DNA from: an uncultured Lachnospiraceae bacterium
Lineage (GTDB): Bacteria > Bacillota > Clostridia > Lachnospirales > Lachnospiraceae
Direction: 5' to 3'
Assembly (NCBI GenBank): GCA_944384105.1
Contig: CALWSC010000032.1
Coordinates: 1-40,515, forward strand
Length of the DNA stretch: 40,515 nucleotides
Shown: piece after piece, positions 25,455 to 33,527 of the stretch
Numbering within the stretch: position 1 is the stretch's first letter
How the letters are laid out: each line of letters starts with the position of its first letter
Position numbers and translations under genes: made by a program
The notes under the pieces: model-generated
The model's database searches: none
Seen by the model: only the letters and a program-made list of their open reading frames with translations
Told to the model about the DNA's origin: nothing

Positions 25455-26822
25455 TTATAAGATTTTTTTGAGTATCCACTCTTTGAAGGGTGTGTACGGC
25501 CGATAGCGAACCGGAGGCTCCAGCGGGCAGAACTTGGCAACTATACTTTTCTCGTGCGTAAATGTCTCGAACGATTTTCTGCCGTGATAGCTTCCCATGC
25601 CGCTCTCTCCTACACCTCCAAAGCCCATTGCAGACGCTGCAAGGTGAATGATCGTATCGTTGACGCATCCGCCTCCAAACGGCACGGAATGTATAATATC
25701 CCCTGCGAGCGCCCGGTCAGAGGTAAAGAGATAGAGGGCAAGCGGTTTAGGTCTGGAAATAATCTCGCGCTTCACCTCCCGGATATCCGTAAATGAGAGC
25801 ACCGGGAGCACAGGTCCGAAGATTTCCTCCTGCATTACAGGACTATCCCATGTGATTTTTGTCAGCACTGTGGGAGCAATTTTCAAAGTTTCCCCGTCTC
25901 CCTGTCCGCCGCAGACGATATGCTCATCCCTGATCAGTCCCAGTACGCGGTCGAAATGCTTCCGGTTGATCATCTTGGGATAATCCCCGCATTTCTGCGC
26001 GTTGTCCCCGTACATTTTATGGATCCATTTCTTCAGATAAGAGAGAAAGCGCTCCCTGACGCACTCCTCCACATATACATAGTCAGGAGCCACGCACGTC
26101 TGCCCGCTGTTCAGGAACTTTCCAAACACGATGCGCTTTGCCGCGATATTCAGATTTGCGCTTTTTTCCACTATGCACGGACTCTTTCCGCCCAGCTCCA
26201 GCGTTACCGGCGTCAGGTGCTGTGCCGCTTTCTCCATCACAAGTTTCCCCACGCTAACGCCTCCGGTAAAGAAAATATAGTCAAACTTCTGCTCGAGCAA
26301 AGCGGTATTTTCCGCTCTTCCGCCCTCTGCCACCGCAGCATAATATTCCGGAAATGCTTCTTCCACAACGAGACGGATCGCTGCTGACACTGCGGGAGCA
26401 TACGCTGACGGCTTTACCACACAGCAGTTTCCGCCCGCGATCGCACCGATCAGGGGTTCCATGGACAGCATAAACGGATAATTCCACGGCGCCATCACCA
26501 GCGTCACGCCGTACGGCTCCCGGACAGAAAAGCACCGCGCCGGAAGCTGCCCCAGGGCAGGCAGGTGCGGCTGCGGACGCATCCACGCTTTTAAGTGACT
26601 CCTTACATAAGAAATCTCCGAGTATACCATGCCGATTTCCGTCATGTATCCCTCAAATGAAGATTTTGCGAGATCTTTTTTCAGGGCTGTCTGAACGCTT
26701 TCCTCGTGCAGACGCACTGCACGCTCCAGCCGGTTCAGCATGTGCATTCGAAATTCATAACTCAGCGTTCTGCCCGTGCGGTAGAATGCTCTTTGTTTCT
26801 TTACAAGTTCTTCCATATCCAT
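25455..26822 (-). CDS. Class 3-type aldehyde dehydrogenase
   Basis: NAD(P)-dependent aldehyde dehydrogenase of 455 residues, ALDH3 length and pattern. Motifs in order: APWNYPFMLSMEPLIGAIAGGN near residue 110, FFTGGVSVGK (nucleotide binding), LELGGKSP with the general-base Glu, and FLNSGQTCVAPDYV with the catalytic Cys. It oxidises medium or long aldehydes to acids in the family. The start has AGGAGG seven bases upstream. It lies after the 86-residue gene and before the MATE gene on the same strand, forming a likely operon. The C-terminus ends in a hydrophobic RPYTPFKEWILKKIL tail, perhaps membrane-associating. Confidence 0.93.
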   Translation of the reverse strand: MDMEELVKKQRAFYRTGRTLSYEFRMHMLNRLERAVRLHEESVQTALKKDLAKSSFEGYMTEIGMVYSEISYVRSHLKAWMRPQPHLPALGQLPARCFSVREPYGVTLVMAPWNYPFMLSMEPLIGAIAGGNCCVVKPSAYAPAVSAAIRLVVEEAFPEYYAAVAEGGRAENTALLEQKFDYIFFTGGVSVGKLVMEKAAQHLTPVTLELGGKSPCIVEKSANLNIAAKRIVFGKFLNSGQTCVAPDYVYVEECVRERFLSYLKKWIHKMYGDNAQKCGDYPKMINRKHFDRVLGLIRDEHIVCGGQGDGETLKIAPTVLTKITWDSPVMQEEIFGPVLPVLSFTDIREVKREIISRPKPLALYLFTSDRALAGDIIHSVPFGGGCVNDTIIHLAASAMGFGGVGESGMGSYHGRKSFETFTHEKSIVAKFCPLEPPVRYRPYTPFKEWILKKIL

Positions 26823-26847
26823 TTTGATCCCTCCTAATATGACAGCG

Positions 26848-26871
26848 GGGATACTGAATCTACAGTATCCC
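26848..26871 (-). repeat. 9-bp stem-loop before the aldehyde dehydrogenase gene
   Basis: Perfect arms GGGATACTG (26848-26856) and CAGTATCCC (26863-26871) around a 6-base loop. The minus-strand flank lacks a T-run, so it may be an inefficient terminator or a processing site between the small gene and the dehydrogenase. Confidence 0.5.
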
Positions 26872-26881
26872 TCGCCCGGAC

Positions 26882-27142
26882 TTATCCCTCTACAATCAGA
26901 AACGTGCCATCCTCCAGAGAAAACACCTCGCTGGCATCCAACAGCTCCTCATCGCTCATGCCCTCTACATCCATTCCGCTCTCGTCGAGATAGCGGCGTA
27001 CCTCCTGTATGGAATTTACTTCCACTGCCAGGCAGTCCTCGAGCACTTCCTCCGCTTCCTCATAAGACGCAGCCACCGGCTCATCGAATAACTGTCCCTG
27101 GTTCTTTAAAAATGTTTCCACGCTTTCTTTTTTGTATGCCAT
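26882..27142 (-). CDS. Small acidic conserved-type protein, unknown function
   Basis: An 86-residue acidic, soluble protein without membrane segment or cysteine cluster. The middle part YEEAEEVLEDCLAVEVNSIQEVRRYLDESGMDV looks helical and the end reads SEVFSLEDGTFLIVEG. I do not recognise a family with confidence. The ATG at 27142 has GGGAGGAAG upstream (good ribosome site), and it is 13 bases after the Cof-like HAD gene, so it is real and probably co-transcribed with it. No function is proposed. Confidence 0.75.
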   Translation of the reverse strand: MAYKKESVETFLKNQGQLFDEPVAASYEEAEEVLEDCLAVEVNSIQEVRRYLDESGMDVEGMSDEELLDASEVFSLEDGTFLIVEG

Positions 27143-27155
27143 ATTTTCTTCCTCC

Positions 27156-27935
27156 CTATATTCGTGAGATTAATTCTTTTAAAGACTGCTCTACCTGTGC
27201 CGTATGGTACGGGCACATCGCATAGATCTCAGGCTTGGCATTATCCATCGCCACCGGAAAACCCACACTTTCGAGCAGTTCCCTGTCATTATAATTATCC
27301 CCGAAAGCCATGCACTCGTCGGGTGCTATTCCCAGATGCTCCTGCAGCACTTTGAGAGCCCGCCCTTTATGTACGCCCTTGGGGGTGAAATCAAGCCATT
27401 CCAGTCCGGAGACAACCGCCTGGACCCGGTCGCCGAAACGCTCTTCCCAATAGCTGCTTATCGCATCGACTCCCGTTTTCTGATAAATCGAAATTTTAAA
27501 ATATTCTTCCTCAACTGCAAAGATATCATCCACAACTGTGACATTATTTTTGACTATATCCCGTATGCGGTGCAGATAGGACTCCTCCTTAGGCATCAGA
27601 TAGCTCGTATTGACACCGGAGAGCAGAATCTCTGCCCCTTCCGTCTCCCAGATCGCATGAAGCAGCTCCTGCCCTGTCGCCCGGTCCATCACATCCTTAT
27701 GCAGCAGCTCTCCCTGAAAAAAGGAAAGGCAGCCATTCTCACAGATATAGCCCAGCCGGTCTGCGATCGGTGCGAACAGCCGCTGCAGATTGGCGTACTG
27801 TCTGCCGCTTGCCGGTACAAAAATGATTCCTTTTTCCATCAGCTTTTCGATCAGCCCGCACGTCTCATCGTTAAGCTTCTGGCTTCCGTTCTGTAAGAGC
27901 GTACCGTCCAGGTCGCTCGCGATAAGCTTAATCAT
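27156..27935 (-). CDS. Cof-type HAD-superfamily phosphatase
   Basis: HAD phosphatase of 259 residues of the Cof/YbiV type, acting on sugar phosphates or flavin-type phosphates. Motif I is LIASDLDGTLLQNG (nucleophile Asp in DLDGT), motif II VPASGRQY, motif III lysine in KGRALKVLQEHLGI, and motif IV FGDNYNDRELL. A C2-type cap lies between motifs II and III. The start is placed at 27935, where ATG overlaps the TGA of the upstream HAD gene in an ATGA, giving coupled translation; the longer reading to 28109 runs inside that gene and adds an arginine-rich segment foreign to the family. Confidence 0.93.
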   Translation of the reverse strand: MIKLIASDLDGTLLQNGSQKLNDETCGLIEKLMEKGIIFVPASGRQYANLQRLFAPIADRLGYICENGCLSFFQGELLHKDVMDRATGQELLHAIWETEGAEILLSGVNTSYLMPKEESYLHRIRDIVKNNVTVVDDIFAVEEEYFKISIYQKTGVDAISSYWEERFGDRVQAVVSGLEWLDFTPKGVHKGRALKVLQEHLGIAPDECMAFGDNYNDRELLESVGFPVAMDNAKPEIYAMCPYHTAQVEQSLKELISRI

Positions 27936-28594
27936 CGCCTTTCTCCCTCCTGCAGCGCAAGAAAATCTCCCGGGCTTTCTATGATTGTATCCGCGTGGTT
28001 TTTCTCCAGTTCTTCTCTTGTGCGGAAACCCCAGAGCACGCCGACGGTATACATGCCTGCCGCCTTTCCGGTCTGCATATCGGTATTTGTGTCGCCTGCG
28101 TAAATACATTCTTCCGGCTTTACGCCGAAGCGTCCGGCAATCAGAAGCGGTGCATCCGGCGCGGGCTTTCGCGGAATCTCAGGTTTTTGTCCGAGTATAA
28201 CGTCAAAGAGCTCCGTGCCGAACAGCCCCTCCACACATCCGACTGCCGCCTCATGCGGCTTATTCGAGCACACTGCAAGCTTCACGCCTCTGCGCTTAAG
28301 CTCCTTAAGCGTCTCTGTCATTCCTTCAAACGGTTTTACATGGTACAGCGGGTCTTTGCGGAACACATCGCGGTACATCTGCTGTGCTTCTTTTAAGTTC
28401 TCCGCCTTGCCGTGCGCGGCAGCAAAGCACCGCTCCATCAGTGCATCCGCCCCGTCCCCGGCAAAGTATTTAAACTTCTCCACCGGCTGCGGTTTCATAT
28501 GAAAGTGTTCAAGAACCTGGTTAGATACATGCGCAATCGACTCCAGCGTATCCGCAATCGTCCCGTCCAGATCAAATATACAAGCTTTATACAA
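27932..28594 (-). CDS. HAD-superfamily phosphoglycolate phosphatase-like protein, TTG start
   Basis: HAD phosphatase of 220 residues with a C1 cap, of the Gph/PGMB-like group. Motif I ACIFDLDGTIADT opens the protein, motif II is LAVCSNKP, the lysine lies in PEIPRKPAPDAPLL, and motif IV is YAGDTNTDMQTGKAAG. The start is a TTG at 28594 with AAAGGAG about ten bases upstream; the longer reading to 28822 runs through the promoter and adds a non-family segment. Substrate could be phosphoglycolate or another small phosphate ester. It is the first gene of the operon running through the Cof-like phosphatase. Confidence 0.9.
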   Translation of the reverse strand: MYKACIFDLDGTIADTLESIAHVSNQVLEHFHMKPQPVEKFKYFAGDGADALMERCFAAAHGKAENLKEAQQMYRDVFRKDPLYHVKPFEGMTETLKELKRRGVKLAVCSNKPHEAAVGCVEGLFGTELFDVILGQKPEIPRKPAPDAPLLIAGRFGVKPEECIYAGDTNTDMQTGKAAGMYTVGVLWGFRTREELEKNHADTIIESPGDFLALQEGERR

Positions 28595-28625
28595 CCTTTG
28601 TCTCTCCTTTGTAAGCAGTATTGAG

Positions 28626-28691
28626 GCGCGCTTTTGTCCGAATTGCGCGCGCTCTTCTATATAGTATAACTTTTTCTTGGCAGTGCCGCAA
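28626..28691 (-). promoter_or_regulatory. Promoter and GC-rich leader stem of the Gph-like gene
   Basis: Minus-strand TTGCGG (28686-28691) and TATACT (28663-28668) are 17 bases apart. The transcript leader then folds a GCGCGC (28645-28650) / GCGCGC (28626-28631) stem about 30 bases before the TTG start, which might slow ribosome access. Confidence 0.7.
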
Positions 28692-28754
28692 GATAAAACA
28701 GACGGATTCCAACTTTTTATGCGAATAAGCCTTTTCTTTTCCCTAAAAAAGCAG

Positions 28755-28760
28755 TATAAT
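28755..28760 (+). promoter_or_regulatory. -10 box before the small acidic protein gene
   Basis: A perfect TATAAT lies 92 bases before the start codon. The -35 region (28732-28737, TTTTCT) is poor, so this promoter may need an activator. Confidence 0.45.
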
Positions 28761-28851
28761 AGGTTCAGCTTTCCACTTGACAGCAGAAAGTCCCTGTTTT
28801 TTGGGAATACTGTCTGTATCATTATTATGTTCCGAAAGGAGTATTGAGATT

Positions 28852-29181
28852 ATGTCTAAGAAATTTGGTAAAATATTGGGGATTACCGCTGTAGTTGCAG
28901 CGGCGGGAGCTGCAGCGGCGGCTTTTCTTACAAGGGACAGACGCAGCAGAAGCAGGCTTGAGGATGACTTTGAGGATTTCACAGATGAATTTGAGGATGA
29001 CGAGGAGTGTGCCTCCTGCGCGAAAGCGGAGCGGACATACACGACACTTCCGAAGGATGCCGTGAAGAAGGCTGAGGAAGAGGCTTCTTCTGACGAGGCT
29101 GAGGAAAAAGACGGCGGGGAAGAGCCGGAGGATACCGAAGAGACTTCTGCGGACGAAGAAGACGACGATGACGAAGAATAA
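28852..29181 (+). CDS. Small single-span membrane protein with acidic tail
   Basis: A 109-residue protein of unknown family. Residues about 7-26 form an Ala/Gly-rich hydrophobic segment (ILGITAVVAAAGAAAAAFL), then RDRRSRSR (positive-inside stop), then a tail made mostly of Glu and Asp with a CASC pair near residue 45. This predicts either a membrane-anchored protein with an acidic domain or a small exported one. AAAGGAG precedes the ATG at 28852 by ten bases. The composition resembles YtxH-like envelope proteins but I cannot show homology. It is a single gene with its own terminator. Confidence 0.75.
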   Translation: MSKKFGKILGITAVVAAAGAAAAAFLTRDRRSRSRLEDDFEDFTDEFEDDEECASCAKAERTYTTLPKDAVKKAEEEASSDEAEEKDGGEEPEDTEETSADEEDDDDEE

Positions 29182-29200
29182 GCAGCCGCATATCTGCGGC

Positions 29201-29232
29201 AAAGGGGGCTGTGAAGTACAGCCCCCCTTTTT
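29201..29232 (+). terminator. Terminator of the small acidic protein gene
   Basis: Stem GGGGGCTGT (29204-29212) / ACAGCCCCC (29218-29226) followed by a run of T. A smaller GCCGCA/TGCGGC stem stands just before it. The T-run is good on the plus strand and poor on the minus strand. Confidence 0.85.
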
Positions 29233-30648
29233 TCATACCTTTTTGTTATCGCTCCATGCCTGTTCAAGCGCATCCGCTGCTCTCTCCAGCTCATCCAGCC
29301 TGAGGGTGGAGTAGCCAAGCAGAACCGCCTCACCCTCGTACCGCTTCTGCCCCTCCATACGATAGCGGCTGATGCCGTACACGCGGATACCGCTCCCGGC
29401 GGCACGCCGCACTGCCTCCTGCTCAGTCATTCCATTTACAAAATGCACCACGAGATGAACGCCCGCCTGTTCGCCGGATACGCGGCAAATCTTCTCCATT
29501 TTCCGCAGTCTGCCAAGCATGAGATCGTGTTTTGCCTTGTACACGGCGCGCATCCTATTCAGATGGCGCTCAAAATGCCCTCCGCGCAGGAACTCCTCCA
29601 TAATCTTCTGATCCACCCGGGAGACAGTGACAGAAAAAAGTATGCCCTTTCTCCGGTAGATCTCCAGAAGCCCCATCGGCAGTACCATATAGCTGATACG
29701 GATAGACGGGGCAATAGATTTTGAAAATGTCCCAAGATAGATCACCCGCCCGGCAGTGTCAAAACCCTGAAGTGCCGGGATCGGCTTGCCCTTGTAGCGA
29801 AATTCGCTGTCGTAGTCGTCCTCGATGATATACCGGTCCTCCGCCTTCGCTGCCCAGGACAGCAGCTTCATCCTGCGGCGCAGCGGCATCACAATTCCCG
29901 TCGGGAATTGATGAGACGGCATCACATACGCCACATCTGCGCCCGATTTCTCAAGCTCCTCCACGAGCATTCCGCTCTCATCCATTCCCACGCTGATGAC
30001 GTCGCAGCCCATCGCCTCCAGGCAGTGCCCTGCTGTGCAGTACGTCGGATTTTCCATTGCGATCCTGCTGCTCCCGTTCATGAGCACATGCAGAAGCAAA
30101 AGCAGGTAATCGTTTCCCGCGCCCACAACGATCTGCTCGGGCGTACAGTTTACGCCGCGGGCATAATGCAGATAATCCGAGAGCGCCTCACGGAATCCCG
30201 GCTCTCCCTGCGGCTCTCCAAGCTGAAAGAGCTGCGGATCCTCCTCGGACAAAACTTCCCTGGATATCTTCCTCCAGATATTGTACGGAAAGCCGTCCGG
30301 GTCTATACCGCTTACCGCGAAATCATACCGGTACCGCTCCTCCCGGCTCTGTCTGCGCTCCTTCTTCTCCGGCTCCTTAAATTCCATATGGCACAGACCC
30401 TCAAGACTGCACACATAATACCCCTTGTACGGCACAGATTCAATATATCCCTCAGACAAAAGCTGCTCATACGCCAGATCCACCGTACTTCGGCTGACCT
30501 GCAGATTCGCACTCATTCTCCGCGACGACGGCAGCTTTTCCCCTGCGGGAATCCTTCCGTTTTGAATTTCCTCCCGGATGTGCTGGTAAATCTGCTCATA
30601 CAGCGGCTTATGAGACTTTGTATTCAGACTGATCGCCAATTCCTGCAT
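29233..30648 (-). CDS. MocR-type GntR/aminotransferase regulator
   Basis: PLP-dependent regulator of 471 residues. The N-terminal GntR winged helix runs about 10-75 (PLYEQIYQHIREEIQNGRIPAGEKLPSSR, then VSRSTVDLAYEQLLSEGYI). The aminotransferase-I-like domain follows, with DDYDSEFRY and the PLP lysine in YLGTFSKSIAPSIRISYM. MocR proteins such as PdxR and GabR sense PLP or PLP-amine adducts. The start is at 30648, one base after the glnS stop with a poor ribosome site, so it is probably translated by coupling to glnS. The target genes are not apparent; no pdxST or gab genes are near. Confidence 0.92.
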   Translation of the reverse strand: MQELAISLNTKSHKPLYEQIYQHIREEIQNGRIPAGEKLPSSRRMSANLQVSRSTVDLAYEQLLSEGYIESVPYKGYYVCSLEGLCHMEFKEPEKKERRQSREERYRYDFAVSGIDPDGFPYNIWRKISREVLSEEDPQLFQLGEPQGEPGFREALSDYLHYARGVNCTPEQIVVGAGNDYLLLLLHVLMNGSSRIAMENPTYCTAGHCLEAMGCDVISVGMDESGMLVEELEKSGADVAYVMPSHQFPTGIVMPLRRRMKLLSWAAKAEDRYIIEDDYDSEFRYKGKPIPALQGFDTAGRVIYLGTFSKSIAPSIRISYMVLPMGLLEIYRRKGILFSVTVSRVDQKIMEEFLRGGHFERHLNRMRAVYKAKHDLMLGRLRKMEKICRVSGEQAGVHLVVHFVNGMTEQEAVRRAAGSGIRVYGISRYRMEGQKRYEGEAVLLGYSTLRLDELERAADALEQAWSDNKKV

Positions 30649-30649
30649 C

Positions 30650-32335
30650 TTATTTCGGAAGCTTAAAGGAGCTCTTGAGCGATACAATTCTGTTGAACAC
30701 CAGCGCGTCCGGTCTGGAATCGCGGGAATCCACGCAGAAAAATCCGTTCCGCACGAACTGGAAGCTGTCGTAAGCTTCTGCTCCAGCGAAGTTCGACTCC
30801 ACATAGCAGTTCTTTAAGACGGTCAGAGAATTCGGGTTTAAATTGAGAGATCCGTCCTCATTGTAAACCCCCTTCTCCTCATCGATGATATTTTCATACA
30901 GGCGGCACTCTGCTTTAAGCGCTTTCTCCGCGCATACCCAGTGAATGGTACCCTTTACCTTTCTGCCGTCCGGGGCGTTGCCGCCGCGGGTCTGCGGGTC
31001 ATAGGTACAGTGTACAACTGTGATATTGCCGTCCTCATCCTTCTCAAATCCGGTGCATGTCACAAGGTAAGCATTCATCAGGCGCACCTCATTGCCCGGG
31101 AACATACGAAAATACTTTCTCGGAGGAATCTCCATGAAATCCTCTCTCTCGATATACAGCTCTCTTCCGAAAGGAATCTTACGGCTACCAAGGCTCTCAT
31201 TTTCCAGATTGTTCGGCGCGTCCAGATACTCGATTTCACCCTCCGGATAATTATCTATCACAAGCTTGACAGGATCCAGTACAGCCATCATACGCGGTTT
31301 CTTGAGCTTTAAATCCTCGCGGATACAGTACTCGAGCATTGCGTAATCCACAGAGCTGTTTGCCTTGGAAACGCCGCACAGCTCCACAAATCTGCGGATA
31401 GATTCCGGCGTAAATCCGCGGCGCCGCAGTGCTGCGATGGATACCAGGCGCGGGTCATCCCAGCCATCCACAATGCCTTCCTCCACGAGCTTTTTGATAT
31501 ATCTCTTTCCAGTCACCACGTTTGTCAGGTACAATTTGGCAAACTCAATCTGCTTCGGAGGATGCGAGTACTCCAGCTCCCTTACAACCCAGTCGTACAG
31601 CGGGCGGTGATCCTCAAACTCCAGCGTACAGATGGAATGCGTCACGCCCTCGATGGCATCTTCAATCGGATGCGCAAAATCGTACATCGGGTAAATGCAC
31701 CATTTATCTCCCGTTCTGTGATGTTCCATATGAGCCACGCGATAAATCACCGGGTCACGCATATTAATGTTCGGGGATGCCATATCGATCTTCGCGCGCA
31801 GAACTCTCGTGCCGTCCTCAAACTCGCCGTTCTTCATGCGCTCAAACAGATCCAGATTCTCCTCCACACTGCGGTTTCTGTACGGGCTGTCTTTGCCCGG
31901 CTCCGTCAGCGTACCGCGGTACTCGCGGATCTGATCCGCCGTCAGATCACAGACGTAAGCTTTTCCCTTTTTGATCAGCTTAACCGCCGCCTCATACATC
32001 TGATCAAAATAGTCAGACGCAAAAAACAGCCTGTCCTCCCAGTCTGCACCAAGCCAGCGTACATCCGCCTCGATGGATTCTACGAATTCCAGCTTCTCCT
32101 TTGTCGGGTTCGTATCGTCAAAACGCAGGTTAAACTGTCCGTGATACTCCTGGGACAGTCCGTAATTCAGTAAAATAGATTTCGCATGTCCGATATGCAG
32201 ATACCCGTTCGGCTCCGGCGGGAAACGGGTGCAGATTTTGTCGTATGCACCCTCTGCGAGATCCTTCTCAATAATCTGCTCAATAAAATTTTTGGAAACA
32301 ACTTCTTTTTCTTTGGAAACGATTTCTGGTTCCAT
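30650..32335 (-). CDS. glnS: Glutaminyl-tRNA synthetase
   Basis: GlnRS of 561 residues that charges tRNA-Gln directly. The class I HIGH motif is [15 protein letters not shown] near residue 40. The family block [26 protein letters not shown] and [24 protein letters not shown] are clear. The KMSKS position reads VVTGKRY, a divergent form. The C-terminal beta-barrel anticodon domain ends at the normal place. Many Firmicutes lack GlnRS and use the GatCAB route, so its presence is a lineage marker for groups such as Lachnospiraceae. The start at 32335 has a strong GAGGAGGAG site. Confidence 0.96.
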   Translation of the reverse strand: MEPEIVSKEKEVVSKNFIEQIIEKDLAEGAYDKICTRFPPEPNGYLHIGHAKSILLNYGLSQEYHGQFNLRFDDTNPTKEKLEFVESIEADVRWLGADWEDRLFFASDYFDQMYEAAVKLIKKGKAYVCDLTADQIREYRGTLTEPGKDSPYRNRSVEENLDLFERMKNGEFEDGTRVLRAKIDMASPNINMRDPVIYRVAHMEHHRTGDKWCIYPMYDFAHPIEDAIEGVTHSICTLEFEDHRPLYDWVVRELEYSHPPKQIEFAKLYLTNVVTGKRYIKKLVEEGIVDGWDDPRLVSIAALRRRGFTPESIRRFVELCGVSKANSSVDYAMLEYCIREDLKLKKPRMMAVLDPVKLVIDNYPEGEIEYLDAPNNLENESLGSRKIPFGRELYIEREDFMEIPPRKYFRMFPGNEVRLMNAYLVTCTGFEKDEDGNITVVHCTYDPQTRGGNAPDGRKVKGTIHWVCAEKALKAECRLYENIIDEEKGVYNEDGSLNLNPNSLTVLKNCYVESNFAGAEAYDSFQFVRNGFFCVDSRDSRPDALVFNRIVSLKSSFKLPK

Positions 32336-32385
32336 GCCTCTCCTCCTCGTATTTATTATAAATAGAAGTTTTTAGACTATGTTAC

Positions 32386-32413
32386 ATGATACCATAAAAT
32401 ACGCGGTTTTCAA
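32386..32413 (-). promoter_or_regulatory. Promoter of glnS
   Basis: Minus-strand TTGAAA (32408-32413) and TATCAT (32386-32391) with a 16-base spacer and a TG extension. The leader of about 45 bases is too short for a T-box. Confidence 0.65.
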
Positions 32414-32454
32414 AGGATTTTTTTCTGCGGAAGGCTGATTCCCAAAGCCGCCTG

Positions 32455-32757
32455 TCACTCTTCCTCCAGCAGCTCCAGAAATTCCTCCCTGCTCATGCTT
32501 CCGATATTTCCGGCAGCTCCGTCCATTACCTTCTGCGCCAGGCTTGCCTTGGTCTCCTGAAGTTTCTGAATCTTTTCTTCAATCGAATTTTTCACAATCA
32601 GTTTATATACTGTGACCTTCTTCGTCTGGCCAATCCGGTGGGTACGGTCGGCTGCCTGATTCTGCGCCGCCTGATTCCACCGCGGATCATAATGAATTAC
32701 CACATCCGCTCCGGTCAGATTCAGGCCCACGCCGCCTGCCTTGAGGGAGATTAAATA
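32455..32757 (-). pseudogene. C-terminal remnant of a SNF2-family helicase
   Basis: About 100 codons that match only the end of a SNF2/SWI2 helicase: [20 protein letters not shown] (motif V), [11 protein letters not shown] (motif VI) and a C-terminal [30 protein letters not shown] full protein has around 1000 residues, and motifs I-IV are missing. Likeness stops abruptly near 32757, where base composition turns AT-rich and another small frame overlaps. I read this as a 5'-truncated pseudogene. Confidence 0.88.
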
Positions 32758-32903
32758 TCGTATTTTTTGTTGAGTTTCTGCTCTGTCAATATATTTACCA
32801 GCCGAAACGAGTTATCTTGCTCTTTTCCATCTTCAGTCAGTTTGGTACGCAATTTTTCGCGATCGTCTTCCGTTAGATATACTCCGTCCAAAAACAATTC
32901 CAT
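32751..32903 (-). CDS. 50-codon open frame at the SNF2 junction, doubtful
   Basis: An ATG-to-TAA frame of 50 residues, hydrophilic and charged (begins [19 protein letters not shown]). It overlaps the SNF2 remnant by a few bases in another frame, is AT-rich, and has no ribosome site. I do not recognise it. It may be the visible end of foreign DNA joined to the helicase gene. Confidence 0.25.
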   Translation of the reverse strand: MELFLDGVYLTEDDREKLRTKLTEDGKEQDNSFRLVNILTEQKLNKKYDI

Positions 32904-32958
32904 TTTATGGTATAAAATAATTGTTCACGGATAAAAAATGGCGATTTTCCGAGGGCAA

Positions 32959-33192
32959 TCATGATCTTTCCAACGGATATAGGGTCTCCCCAAACGGCAT
33001 AGCAGGACGATGTCCTGCATCGCCAGTCAATTCTCCAGTCTCTTCTACATGAGCAGCTATCTTCCTGCGAAATCCTACAGCGAATAACGATGTATCAAGA
33101 ACTGTTTCATGAATCTGCTGCAGTTCCCGCAAAGTGAATTTCTCCGGCAAAAGCGGAAAAGCAATATGCGTATCTGTGATCCACTTGCAAAG
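32959..33192 (-). pseudogene. C-terminal remnant of an NrtR-like NUDIX regulator
   Basis: The frame reads HIAFPLLPEKFTLRELQQIHETVLD, then FRRKIAAHVEETGELTGDAGHRPA. This is the winged-helix block found after the NUDIX domain in NrtR-type ADP-ribose-responsive regulators (LPxKFTLxELQ ... NFRRK ... TGE). The NUDIX box is absent, a stop codon stands just upstream (33193-33195), and the end after GHRPA looks frame-shifted. It is a decayed fragment. Confidence 0.65.
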
Positions 33193-33230
33193 TTAAGATA
33201 TATTAAGCTGCCAAAACCATTTTATAGAGT

Positions 33231-33350
33231 TTACGCCATCACCACCATGCACTCTTTTTCACAGAAAGCTATGCCATATTTGATGATCTTTTTCGTACCT
33301 CGGCGCTTCAGCCCTTCCGCGTACTTCTTTTCTTCAAAAGTTCCGTTACC
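33231..33350 (-). pseudogene. C-terminal remnant of a PD-(D/E)XK nuclease-type protein
   Basis: About 39 codons ending in a stop read EEKKYAEGLKRRGTKKII, then KYGIAFCEKECMVVMA. This matches the tail of the AAA-ATPase/PD-(D/E)XK nuclease proteins (PDDEXK_9 type) that are abundant in gut anaerobes (YAExLK..G..KIIKYGIAF.). The rest, including the ATPase domain, is missing and a stop codon lies just upstream in frame. Call made from motif memory only. Confidence 0.6.
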
Positions 33351-33527
33351 TCATCTTCCGTAAATCAAAAACTATCACAGAAATAAGGATCTGATACAGT
33401 CATCACATTCAGACTGTTAAGTCCTGTGCAGATCCTACCTCTGTCGGCTGGGCATAAGCTTTTTTGTCCAGAGTCCCTGCTTTTCTGTTTTTCTCCGCAA
33501 TTTCTCTATTTTTTTCCTGTTCAGATG
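33351..33527. other. Non-coding stretch between gene remnants and the PHP phosphatase
   Basis: No gene can be supported here. A frame of about 38 codons on the minus strand ends near 33410 but has no start site or family likeness. The stretch probably belongs to the same decayed patch as 32455-33350. Confidence 0.4.

Noticed and set aside
28595-28822. 76-residue extension of the Gph-like HAD protein
   Set aside because: It runs through the promoter and GC-rich leader and has no family likeness; a TTG with a good ribosome site starts the protein at the usual length.
32336-32400. T-box or riboswitch before glnS
   Set aside because: The leader is only about 45 bases long and no specifier or antiterminator structure is seen.
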